9,106 nt of DNA. Source: Natronohydrobacter sp. (GTDB lineage Bacteria; Pseudomonadota; Alphaproteobacteria; Rhodobacterales; Rhodobacteraceae). How positions within the stretch are numbered: the first letter of the stretch is position 1; each line of letters begins with the position of its first letter. This document shows positions 1 to 6,878 of the stretch, in pieces. The DNA lies in assembly GCA_007123015.1 (NCBI GenBank), contig SKSL01000136.1, forward strand, positions 1 through 9,106. The letters are read 5' to 3'. The notes below the pieces were generated by a model. The model did not search any database and had not been told where the DNA came from. It saw only the letters and a program-made list of their open reading frames with translations. A program made the translations under genes and the position numbers.

Positions 1-219
1 GGTTTCGAATGGCGACTGGCAGGCTGCTCGATGTGTCTGGCGATGAACCCGGATCAGCTTGCCCCCGGCGAGCGCTGCGCGGCCACGTCCAACCGCAATT
101 TCGAAGGCCGTCAGGGCCGCGGCGGGCGTACACATCTGATGTCGCCGGCCATGGCCGCAGCCGCAGCTGTCACCGGCAGATTGACCGATATCCGCGAGAT
201 GATGGCAGAACCCGCCTGA
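1..219 (+). CDS. leuC: 3-isopropylmalate dehydratase large subunit, C-terminal end (partial)
   Basis: The reading frame is open from the first base and ends at TGA 217-219, giving the last 72 residues of LeuC. LeuC with LeuD forms isopropylmalate isomerase, the cytoplasmic [4Fe-4S] aconitase-family enzyme that converts 2- to 3-isopropylmalate in leucine synthesis. The fragment contains GCSMCLAMN (fragment residues 8-16). Its two cysteines match the CxxC pair of cluster ligands in this family. NRNFEGRQGRGGRTHLMSP follows and is the typical C-terminal block with substrate-contacting residues. The 5' part lies outside the window. The next gene is leuD, 67 bases downstream on the same strand, as expected for a leuCD operon. 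The start seen inside this window (ATG 31) is an internal methionine, not the gene start. Confidence 0.96.
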   Translation, partial: GFEWRLAGCSMCLAMNPDQLAPGERCAATSNRNFEGRQGRGGRTHLMSPAMAAAAAVTGRLTDIREMMAEPA

Positions 220-247
220 TTTCATCCTTGCAAAAATATCCTGGGGT

Positions 248-264
248 CCGGGGCAACGCCCCGG
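248..264. repeat. GC-rich hairpin in the leuC-leuD spacer
   Basis: CCGGGGC (248-254) and GCCCCGG (258-264) form a perfect 7-bp stem with a 3-base loop. An A-rich stretch, GCAAAAATATCC, precedes it at about 231-242. It lies in the 67-base leuC-leuD spacer just before the leuD Shine-Dalgarno sequence. It lacks a U-tract on the leuD side, so it does not look like a terminator. From memory, similar GCAAAAATA plus GC-hairpin units recur between genes in Rhodobacteraceae. That it is a dispersed repeat is inference. It could also stabilise mRNA or tune leuD translation. Confidence 0.45.
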
Positions 265-286
265 CGCTCTGGGTCAGGAGGTCCCC

Positions 287-892
287 ATGGACAAATTCAC
301 CACTCTTTCAGGCGTCGCCGCGCCCATGCCGCTGGTCAATATCGACACGGATATGATCATTCCCAAACAATTCCTGAAGACCATCCAGCGCACAGGGTTG
401 GGCAAGAACCTGTTCGACGAAATGCGCTACGATGATCAGGGACAGGAAATCCCGGATTTCGTCCTCAACCAGCCCGCCTATCGCGAGGCGCAGATCCTTG
501 TCACAGGTGATAATTTCGGCTGTGGCTCGTCGCGCGAACATGCGCCCTGGGCACTGGCCGATTTCGGCATCCGTGCCATCATCTCGACCAGTTATGCCGA
601 CATCTTCTACAATAACTGCTTCAAGAACGGGATGCTGCCGATCGTGCTGCCGCAAGATCAGGTTGATATCCTGATGGAAGATGCGCGCAAAGGTGCCAAT
701 GCGCGGGTTGCGATTGACCTCGAATCACAGACTGTGACCAGTGCTGACGGGCAGGTGTTCAGCTTTGAAATCGACCCGTTCAAGAAGCATTGTCTGCTCA
801 ATGGCCTTGATGATATTGGTCTGACCCTCGAAAAAGTATCTTCAATTGATGCTTTCGAAGCGCAGGCAAGTCAGGCCCGTCCTTGGGTTTGA
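287..892 (+). CDS. leuD: 3-isopropylmalate dehydratase small subunit LeuD
   Basis: This is the 201-residue small subunit of isopropylmalate isomerase, the usual length for bacterial LeuD. It supplies the swivelling aconitase-C domain that closes over the LeuC active site. Diagnostic blocks are VNIDTDMIIPKQFL (residues 17-30), NFGCGSSREHAPW (76-88), and the segment GIRAIISTSYADIFYNNCF with KNGMLPIVL after it. The ATG at 287 is chosen because a strong Shine-Dalgarno AGGAGGT (276-282) lies four bases upstream and the protein begins at the family position. The gene follows leuC by 67 bases and ends 24 bases before a rho-independent terminator, so it is probably the last gene of its transcript. 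No damage is seen. Confidence 0.98.
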   Translation: MDKFTTLSGVAAPMPLVNIDTDMIIPKQFLKTIQRTGLGKNLFDEMRYDDQGQEIPDFVLNQPAYREAQILVTGDNFGCGSSREHAPWALADFGIRAIISTSYADIFYNNCFKNGMLPIVLPQDQVDILMEDARKGANARVAIDLESQTVTSADGQVFSFEIDPFKKHCLLNGLDDIGLTLEKVSSIDAFEAQASQARPWV

Positions 893-916
893 GCCCGCGA
901 AATAACGCAAGTCATG

Positions 917-946
917 ACGGCACCCCCTGCGGGTGCCGTAATTTTT
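917..946 (+). terminator. rho-independent terminator after leuD
   Basis: ACGGCACCC (917-925) pairs perfectly with GGGTGCCGT (931-939) around a 5-base loop (CCTGC). AATTTTT (940-946) follows, giving a 9-bp GC-rich stem with a U-tract on the plus strand. It lies 24 bases after the leuD stop and should end the leuCD transcript, leaving the downstream membrane-protein gene to its own promoter. The rest of the gap (947-1156) holds no terminator or convincing promoter that I can see. Confidence 0.9.
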
Positions 947-1156
947 CCTAAGTTTTGATGCAAACTCGCGACAGTTTCTTCTCGAAATAGCCCCAACTCT
1001 GATCGACCCTACTCAAGGTGGTTGCTTGGGTGGATGAAAATGGGCAGAATTGTGTCAAGAATAAGGCAGGGTGTCATGTCTGGCTTGCCCGGCCTTCTAA
1101 GAACAAATCCGGCAATGTCCGGAACACGCGCAGTTCAGAGGGGCAGCAGGTTTTCA

Positions 1157-2005
1157 ATGTCAGATCTGGCAGGATGTTTTTTGCGTGGCCTATGCGTGGC
1201 GCTGCTGGTGCTCTGCCCTGCACTGATATTGCCTGGCATCTCGCAAGATGTGGCGCTTGGGATCACCTTGCTTGCGCTGCTGGCGGCTGTCGTTGTGGTC
1301 ACCGAATACTCTGCCGCCTATCCGGGCCTGATCGAATTTCGCGATGCAAAGCCCTATAACCGCGGTCGCTTCTTCCTGATCGTGGGGATCGTGCTGAGCA
1401 TCACTCTGGTCCAGCGTGATCTTCTGCTTGACCCAAGCCAGCAAAACATTCTGACCGGTCTTGCTGTGCGCTTCGGCCAGATTATGGATTTTTCGATCAG
1501 TCCGGTGCGCTTCCTTGTCCTTTCATTGCCGTCTGGACTGCCCGCCAGTCACTTGGTCAATGTCCAGATTGTCGCGGCGCTGGCCTATCTTATCTCTATT
1601 GTGGGCGTGCTTGCCTTCACCATGTCGACGCTGTTGGGTTACTGGCCGCGTGGTAGCAAGGCGTTCAATGTCTGGGTCAATTTGCCCAATTTTGACCCGA
1701 CCAAAGGGATTGATGTCGTGCGCAGGCTCGAACGGGATGCGCAGGTTAACATTCTGTTAGGGATTATCCTGCCATTCTCCTTGCCGGTCTTGCTGCATAT
1801 CTCGACCTTGCTGGTGCAGCCGATGACATTGGAAACACCGCTGGCGCTGGTATGGGGGGTTGCGCTCTGGGCATTCATTCCGGTCAATCTGATCATGCGC
1901 GGTCTGGCCATGTATCGGATCGCACAACTGGTGCGCGCCCAGCGCCGCCGGATTGCCGAGGCCGAAGACGCCATCCCCTTGCCTGCGCGCTCTGCCTATT
2001 CCTGA
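1157..2005 (+). CDS. conserved-type multi-spanning membrane protein, function unknown
   Basis: I do not recognise a named family. From ATG 1157 the product is 282 residues with about six hydrophobic spans, at roughly residues 8-27, 32-49, 72-86, 138-161, 200-225 and 233-257. A basic cytoplasmic-like tail rich in Arg (AQRRRIAEAED) follows. Two polar loops look well kept: FRDAKPYNRGRF (about 61-72) and the WPRGSKAFNVWVNLPNFDP segment (about 163-181). The start is uncertain. The frame stays open upstream with candidates at TTG 1022 and ATG 1034, 1040, 1076 (preceded by AGGCAGGG) and 1115. I chose 1157 because the first membrane span begins directly after it and AGG lies six bases upstream. The next gene's frame runs through the end of this one, suggesting a two-gene unit. 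An envelope role for the pair is inference. Confidence 0.75.
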   Translation: MSDLAGCFLRGLCVALLVLCPALILPGISQDVALGITLLALLAAVVVVTEYSAAYPGLIEFRDAKPYNRGRFFLIVGIVLSITLVQRDLLLDPSQQNILTGLAVRFGQIMDFSISPVRFLVLSLPSGLPASHLVNVQIVAALAYLISIVGVLAFTMSTLLGYWPRGSKAFNVWVNLPNFDPTKGIDVVRRLERDAQVNILLGIILPFSLPVLLHISTLLVQPMTLETPLALVWGVALWAFIPVNLIMRGLAMYRIAQLVRAQRRRIAEAEDAIPLPARSAYS

Positions 2006-2049
2006 TCGCGCTCACGACAGGTGCGCCCGGACCTGCGGCCAGCGATTCT

Positions 2050-3126
2050 GTGCTGCGACTGGCCTTCTGGCGCGTTGATCTGGGCGGGCGAGGTCCGGGC
2101 CATGCCTTGCGCGATATTCTCACCCCTGCTGCAGCGCCCCTGCTCATGGCAAAGCTGATCGCGCATAAGGCCCCTGATATCCTGGTACTGTCTGGCCTTG
2201 ATCATGACCATGCGCTGGTTGCGCTACACGCGTTTCGTGAGCTGATCGCAGAGCAGGGGCATGACTTCCGCTATCTTTACGCAAAGCCGCCAAATTCGGG
2301 GCTGCTGACCGGCCTGGCGCCTGCCGAGCCATCGCGCCCCACCCATCCGGATGATCCGCATGGATATGGCCATTTCCGGGGTGCGGGCGGCTTGGCCCTG
2401 TTGTCGCGCGTCACGATTGTCGACGCCGACGCGCAGGATTTCGCGACCTTCCTGTGGCAGGATCTGCCCGATGCGCAGCTGCCACAGATGACAGCGCAGC
2501 GCCAACCTGTGCAACGCCTGTCCAGCACAGGGCATTGGAATGTGCCGCTAGATCTGGATACAGGCGCGCGGCTGCATTTGCTGATCTATCAGGCAGGCCC
2601 GCCCGTTTTCGGCCCGGCCGGGGGTTGGAATCGCGCCCGCAATCATGATGAGACCGCTTTCTGGTTGGCCTATCTCGATCACCGCCTGCCGATGCCACCA
2701 CCCGAAGCCCCGGTCGTTGTGATCGGGGGCAGCAATCTCGATCCGTTCGATGGCGATGGCCAGCATGACGCCATGCGCGCCCTGATCACCCATCCACGGC
2801 TGCAAGACCCGCAACCCGAAAGCCGCGGCGCCGTCGAGGCTGCCTGGACGGCCCGCGATCAGGCCCATCTTGGCCCTGCCGCGCAGGACACTGTGCACTG
2901 GCCGCAAGACCCCGGCCCCGGTAATCTGCGCGTCAGCTATATCCTGCCCGATGCCAGCTTGACGGTCATCCGCTCGGGCGTGTTCTGGCCCGGATCAGAC
3001 AGCCCTGATGCGACGCTTCTGGGCGATCCGGATGATCCGCCCACGCGTCACCGGCTGGTCTGGGTCGATCTGGATGTGAGCGGTCTTGGAGTCCCCAACG
3101 ATCAGCTTGAGGAATCGCGCCCATGA
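2050..3126 (+). CDS. endonuclease/exonuclease/phosphatase-fold protein (start uncertain, altered active site)
   Basis: The frame encodes an EEP (DNase I-like) domain resembling hypothetical secreted EEP proteins of Rhodobacteraceae. Recognisable blocks are LRLAFWRVDLGGRGPG (first strand), PDILVLSGLDHDHAL, GAGGLALLSRV, QRLSSTGHWNVPL, a segment ending NHDETAFWLAYLDHRL, NLDPFDGDGQ, the LRVSYILPDASL block and RHRLVWVDL near the end. These follow EEP order. In canonical EEP enzymes the GDxN motif supplies catalytic Asp and Asn. Here it reads GGSN, with Gly at residue 227 (codon 2728-2730). The SDH motif is reduced to RH, and LQE to LSG, so hydrolytic activity is doubtful. GTG 2050 is the first standard start after the upstream gene's stop. 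The frame before it (about 1957-2043) encodes a signal-peptide-like run (RGRRR, then ACALCLFLIALTTG, then APGPAAS) but has no ATG, GTG or TTG until ATG 1852, deep inside the previous gene. Confidence 0.72.
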   Translation: MLRLAFWRVDLGGRGPGHALRDILTPAAAPLLMAKLIAHKAPDILVLSGLDHDHALVALHAFRELIAEQGHDFRYLYAKPPNSGLLTGLAPAEPSRPTHPDDPHGYGHFRGAGGLALLSRVTIVDADAQDFATFLWQDLPDAQLPQMTAQRQPVQRLSSTGHWNVPLDLDTGARLHLLIYQAGPPVFGPAGGWNRARNHDETAFWLAYLDHRLPMPPPEAPVVVIGGSNLDPFDGDGQHDAMRALITHPRLQDPQPESRGAVEAAWTARDQAHLGPAAQDTVHWPQDPGPGNLRVSYILPDASLTVIRSGVFWPGSDSPDATLLGDPDDPPTRHRLVWVDLDVSGLGVPNDQLEESRP

Positions 3127-3166
3127 TCAAACATACTGAGCCGCGCAGCGCCGTGCCGGGGCAGGG

Positions 3167-3227
3167 CGTCATGCGGGAAGCATGCCTTCGGCATGACGAT
3201 GCGCGGCGGCCTTCGGCCTTGTCCCGC
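3167..3227. repeat. cluster of competing inverted repeats between convergent genes
   Basis: In the gap between the EEP gene and dapA, CGTCATGC (3167-3174) pairs with GCATGACG (3191-3198). An alternative hairpin CATGCC-TTC-GGCATG (3181-3195) uses part of the same sequence. A second hairpin GGCC-TTC-GGCC lies at 3208-3218, and GCGGGA (3173-3178) can pair with TCCCGC (3222-3227) to enclose both hairpins. No U-tract follows on either strand, so this is not a standard intrinsic terminator. It may be a REP-like palindromic unit or a convergent-transcription barrier. A 48-codon frame (3123-3269) with an ATGA overlap runs through it, but its translation looks like repeat-derived sequence. Confidence 0.5.
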
Positions 3228-3272
3228 GCTTTGCCGCTGCTCCCGGAGCGCTCAACGTGTTCGTGAACTACT

Positions 3273-4151
3273 CTAATTGATCAGCCCGGCATGGCGCATG
3301 GCCGCATCCATCCCGGCCTTGGCGGCATCGGTCAGGCCCAGCAAGGGCAAGCGTACGTCTTCGCGGCATTTGCCCAGGCGCGAAAGCCCGTATTTCGCGC
3401 CTGCCAACCCCGGTTCCGCGAAGATCGCGACATGCAGCGGCATCAGCATGTCGTGCAAGTCCAGCGCGCGCGCGTAGTCGCCCGCTAGTGTCGCCTCTTG
3501 AAACTGCGCACAGAGCCGCGGCGCGACATTAGCCGTCACCGAGATACAGCCCACGCCGCCCTGTGCATTGAAGCCCGGCGCTGTGGCATCTTCGCCGGAC
3601 AGCTGAATGAAATCCGGCCCGCAGGTCATGCGTTGCAGGCTGACGCGCTCCAGCTTGCCAGTGGCATCCTTGACCCCGATGATGCGCGGCAATTCTGCCA
3701 GCCGCCCCATGGTTTCGGGGGTCATGTCCACGACCGACCGGCCGGGAATGTTGTAAATGATGATCGGCAGATCGCAGCAATCATGCAAGGCCGTGAAATG
3801 CGCGATCAGGCCTGCCTGCGTGGGCTTGTTGTAATAAGGCGTCACAATCAGCGCCGCATCCGCCCCGACCTGTTCAGCATGGCGCATGAAACCGACAGCT
3901 TCGATGGTGTTGTTCGATCCGGCCCCTGCAATCACGGGCACGCGCCCGGCAGCGGCCTTGACCACTTCCTCGATCACGCGCTCATGTTCGGCATGGCTGA
4001 GCGTCGGGCTTTCCCCGGTCGTGCCCACAGGCACCAGCCCGTGCGAACCCTCGGTGATCTGCCACTCGACAAGCGCTTGCAGGGCGTCAAGGTCCAGTTC
4101 TCCGTCCTTCAGCGGCGTGACCAATGCCGGAATGGAACCCTTGAACTTCAT
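3273..4151 (-). CDS. dapA: 4-hydroxy-tetrahydrodipicolinate synthase
   Basis: DapA condenses pyruvate with aspartate semialdehyde, the first committed step to diaminopimelate (peptidoglycan) and lysine. It is cytoplasmic and usually a tetramer. The ATG at 4151 gives 292 residues, the usual family length. It has GGGAGG five bases upstream (plus-strand 4157-4162), while an earlier in-frame start at 4172 would add seven residues with no such support. Active-site residues sit at the classic numbers: Thr44-Thr45 in GTTGES, Tyr106-Tyr107 in PYYNKP, Tyr133 and Arg138 in YNIPGR, and Schiff-base Lys161 in GVKDATG. The fold is a complete TIM barrel with its helical C-terminus. The gene is divergent from the lytic transglycosylase and convergent with the EEP gene. 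No riboswitch-like leader is visible in the 99-base upstream gap. Confidence 0.98.
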   Translation of the reverse strand: MKFKGSIPALVTPLKDGELDLDALQALVEWQITEGSHGLVPVGTTGESPTLSHAEHERVIEEVVKAAAGRVPVIAGAGSNNTIEAVGFMRHAEQVGADAALIVTPYYNKPTQAGLIAHFTALHDCCDLPIIIYNIPGRSVVDMTPETMGRLAELPRIIGVKDATGKLERVSLQRMTCGPDFIQLSGEDATAPGFNAQGGVGCISVTANVAPRLCAQFQEATLAGDYARALDLHDMLMPLHVAIFAEPGLAGAKYGLSRLGKCREDVRLPLLGLTDAAKAGMDAAMRHAGLIN

Positions 4152-4250
4152 TTGCGCCTCCCTGACCTGCACACCACCACAGCCAGATGACAGATGCGGT
4201 TGCGCAAATGTGTCTTGCTGCCATGATCGACGCGGTTAGAACTATCACAA
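4152..4250. promoter_or_regulatory. divergent dapA / transglycosylase intergenic region, possible promoter
   Basis: These 99 bases separate two divergent starts and must hold promoters for both unless transcription enters from elsewhere. On the plus strand TTGCTG (4215-4220), a 16-base spacer and TAGAAC (4237-4242) make a weak sigma70-like candidate, but it would leave almost no leader before ATG 4251. On the minus side only the dapA Shine-Dalgarno (4157-4162) is clear. No operator-like inverted repeat stands out. The transglycosylase ATG has no evident Shine-Dalgarno, consistent with a short-leader or leaderless message. Confidence 0.3.
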
Positions 4251-6257
4251 ATGAGTTTCAAGCTGAAAAGACGCCTCTTCATGCCCATGCTGCTCACGGC
4301 CGGTCTGCGCAAGAGCGTTGCCTTGGCCTGTCTTCTCCTCGGTTTCACAGCGCCAGCCCTGTCGCAAGAGACGCCACCACCTTCTCGGGCGGCGGGCCAG
4401 TTGAGCGCGGCGCTGCAGGCCGCTGCTGACGGTCGCAGTAATGCGGCCCTGCACGCGGCCCAACAGATCGGCCCGATTGCCGCCGATCTGGTCCAATGGC
4501 GCGCTTTGCGTGCGGGTCACGGGGCGCTCGAAGACTATGTCGCGTTTCTCGAAACCAACTCGCATTGGCCATTGATCAATCAGGTCCGCCGCCCGGCCGA
4601 GCGCAAGATTGCGAACCAGAGCGCCGCTGATATCCTTGCCTACTTCCAGAGCAATCCACCGATCACGGAAACCGGGCAGATCGCGCTGGTCTTTGCCCTG
4701 CTTGAAACCGGAGATCGCACAGAGGCCGAAGCGATCGCCCAACGGCTTTGGCGCGAAGAACAGCTATCCGGCGACAGTGAGTTGCGGCTGTTGCGCAATT
4801 TCGAAGCAGCGCTTGCGCCCCATCATGCGGCCCGCGTGGATATGCTGCTCTGGGCCGGGGATCGTAATGGCGCGCAACGCCATCTTGCGCGGATTGATGA
4901 CGGCTTGCGCGACGTCGCGCAGGCGCGCATTGCCCTGCAAGAGGGCCGCGCGGATGTGACTGCGCTGGTGCAGGCCGTGCCAGAGAGCTTGCAGACTGAT
5001 CCTGGCCTGATGCATGACCGGTTTCAGTTTCGCATGCGCGCCGGCAATCACGAGGGCGCAGCCGAGTTGATCCTTGCCCAATCGCGCGATCCTGCGGGTT
5101 TGGGGGTGGCTGATGCCTGGGGGCCCCGGCGGATCTTTCTGGTGCGGCAAGCGCTCTCGAATGGCGATTTTCAACTGGCCTATGACCTGGCGACACCGAA
5201 CGGTCTGCAGGATGGGCTGAGCTATGTGGATCTGGAATTCCTGTCCGGATTTATCGCGCTGGAATATCTGGGCCAGCCAGATACAGCGCTGAACCATTTC
5301 CGGTCGCTGCGGGTGCGCAGTTCCAGCCCGATCAGCCTGGGCCGTGCCGGTTTCTGGGAAGGGCGCGCCCATGAGCACTTGGGCGATGCCATTTCCGCGC
5401 AGGCGGCCTATGAATTCGGCGCCGAGCATCAGAGCGGGTTTTACGGGCAATTGGCCGCAGACCGTCTTGGCCTGTCGCTTGACCCGCAGCTGGTGGGAGG
5501 GCCGGCTTATCCCCATTGGCGCGACACAGCGCTGGCGCAATCGGACCTGTTGCAAGCCACTTTATTGCTGCATGAGGCCGGAGAATGGCACGAAGCGCGC
5601 CGTTTTGTCATGTTCCTTGCGCGCCAGCTGGAAACCGAGGCCGAACTAGGCGCACTCTCGGATCTGATGCTGGCGATGAAGGAGCCCAATTTCGCGCTCA
5701 ACATTGCCAAGATCGCTGTGCAATCCGAAATCGTGCTGCCGCGCGCCTATTTCCCGTTGACGGATCTGAAAACCGCTGACCTGCCAGTGCCGATGGATCT
5801 GGTCAAGGCGATCGCCCGGCGCGAAAGCGAATTTGATCCAGCCGTGGTCAGCCCGGCAGATGCGCGCGGATTGATGCAGGTGCTTCCGGGCACAGGGCAG
5901 ATGATGGCCACAAAATTGGGTCTGCCCTTTCAAGCCGCCGATCTGACCCGCGACCCTGAATTGAATGCCCGGCTGGGCGCGGCCTATCTGGCCGAGCTGC
6001 GCCGCGAATTCGGCCCCTCGCTTGCGTTGGTCGCGGCAGGCTATAACGCGGGTCCGGGCCGCCCGCGCCAATGGATCCCGCGTCTGGGCGATCCGCGGGA
6101 CCCGTCGGTGGATTTCATCCGCTGGGTCGAACTTGTGCCATTTGCCGAGACGCGCAATTACATCATGCGCGTTGCCGAATCTCTGGTGATCTATCGCTCA
6201 CGTCTGGCAGGCAGTTCGCAGCCCATCGAGATGGAAGCATTGCTGCGGGGCCGCTGA
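4251..6257 (+). CDS. slt: soluble lytic murein transglycosylase (Slt family)
   Basis: The 668-residue product has Slt architecture. It starts with a signal peptide (basic SFKLKRR, hydrophobic SVALACLLLGF, cleavage near residue 38 at ALS/QE), followed by a long alpha-helical, TPR-like superhelix (about 45-500). A C-terminal SLT catalytic domain covers about 510-650. In that domain ARRESEF carries the catalytic Glu at residue 525. GLMQVLPGT, AAGYNAGPGR and ELVPFAETRNYIMRV are the standard motifs. Such enzymes cleave the MurNAc-GlcNAc bond in the periplasm to form 1,6-anhydro ends during wall turnover. ATG 4251 has no clear Shine-Dalgarno. ATG 4281 or 4287 would give a more usual 26-28 residue signal peptide. 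The stop at 6255-6257 touches the stop of the convergent exporter gene. Confidence 0.95.
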   Translation: MSFKLKRRLFMPMLLTAGLRKSVALACLLLGFTAPALSQETPPPSRAAGQLSAALQAAADGRSNAALHAAQQIGPIAADLVQWRALRAGHGALEDYVAFLETNSHWPLINQVRRPAERKIANQSAADILAYFQSNPPITETGQIALVFALLETGDRTEAEAIAQRLWREEQLSGDSELRLLRNFEAALAPHHAARVDMLLWAGDRNGAQRHLARIDDGLRDVAQARIALQEGRADVTALVQAVPESLQTDPGLMHDRFQFRMRAGNHEGAAELILAQSRDPAGLGVADAWGPRRIFLVRQALSNGDFQLAYDLATPNGLQDGLSYVDLEFLSGFIALEYLGQPDTALNHFRSLRVRSSSPISLGRAGFWEGRAHEHLGDAISAQAAYEFGAEHQSGFYGQLAADRLGLSLDPQLVGGPAYPHWRDTALAQSDLLQATLLLHEAGEWHEARRFVMFLARQLETEAELGALSDLMLAMKEPNFALNIAKIAVQSEIVLPRAYFPLTDLKTADLPVPMDLVKAIARRESEFDPAVVSPADARGLMQVLPGTGQMMATKLGLPFQAADLTRDPELNARLGAAYLAELRREFGPSLALVAAGYNAGPGRPRQWIPRLGDPRDPSVDFIRWVELVPFAETRNYIMRVAESLVIYRSRLAGSSQPIEMEALLRGR

Positions 6258-6878
6258 TCAGGTGATCGCGATCACTGCGCCAACACCTATCAGCAATGCG
6301 CCCGCGATCCGGTTCGTGCGCGCGATGGCCGTGCCGGATTTCAGCAGCGCGCGCGCCTTGTCGATCAGGGCCGCCATTCCCAGATTGCCCAGCATCGGAA
6401 TCGTGGCCGATATGAGCAGGATCGCTGTGATATCGGCCCAAGTCACTTTGGTCAGGTCGAAAAACCCCGGCAAGACCCCCATATAGAACAGGATCGCCTT
6501 GGGATTGGCGAGAATCACTGTGACCCCAGCCGCAAATCCCGCCAAGGCACCGGGCCGTGTCAGGCGGCTATCGGCAGAGAGATCGCGCGCAGCATGGCGG
6601 ATCAGTTGAACGCCCATCACGACGAACATGCCGACCGCGACCCATTTCATCATCTCAAGCAGGTCGCCATAGATCGACAGAATCCATGTCAGCCCGAAAA
6701 TTGCGGCCAGCGGCCAGAACATGTCACCCAGCGCCACCCCCACAGCCAGAGGCGCAGCAGAGGAAAAGCCCCCTGACATCGCCCGCGCAGTCAGCGCGAC
6801 CCAGACCGGACCGGGGGTCAGGAACAGGATCAGGATCGCGCCTGCATAAAAAGTCAGTTCCAGAAAGCTGACAGTCAT
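6258..6878 (-). CDS. LysE/RhtB-family amino-acid exporter
   Basis: This 206-residue inner-membrane protein has about six hydrophobic spans and the length typical of the LysE/RhtB superfamily. The N-terminal span ends in FLTPGP (residues 19-24), the family signature, followed by ARAMSGGF and then GVALGD (47-52). ANPKA (124-128) lies before LFYMGVLPGFF, the second characteristic motif. Members export amino acids such as lysine, homoserine, threonine or leucine with proton coupling. The substrate here cannot be read from sequence. The start ATG (6878-6876) overlaps the stop of the VOC gene by four bases (ATGA), implying translational coupling. The gene's stop directly abuts the transglycosylase stop. 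Confidence 0.93.
   Translation of the reverse strand: MTVSFLELTFYAGAILILFLTPGPVWVALTARAMSGGFSSAAPLAVGVALGDMFWPLAAIFGLTWILSIYGDLLEMMKWVAVGMFVVMGVQLIRHAARDLSADSRLTRPGALAGFAAGVTVILANPKAILFYMGVLPGFFDLTKVTWADITAILLISATIPMLGNLGMAALIDKARALLKSGTAIARTNRIAGALLIGVGAVIAIT

Noticed and set aside
1018..1359. Overlapping plus-strand 113-codon frame at the start of the membrane-protein gene
   Set aside because: The alternative frame has clear transmembrane spans and continues to 2005, while this one ends early with no domain.
1852..2049. ATG 1852 as the start of the EEP gene
   Set aside because: It would overlap the membrane-protein gene by 154 bases and add an Arg-, Pro- and His-rich stretch unlike any EEP N-terminus. 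The domain itself begins just after 2050.
3498..4190. Plus-strand 230-codon frame opposite dapA
   Set aside because: It is a shadow of a complete dapA with all active-site residues in place. The product is rich in Arg, His and Ala without domains, as expected from high-GC antisense frames.
4764..5555. Minus-strand 263-codon frame opposite the lytic transglycosylase
   Set aside because: The plus-strand frame has a full Slt architecture. The antisense product shows no motif or plausible start site.
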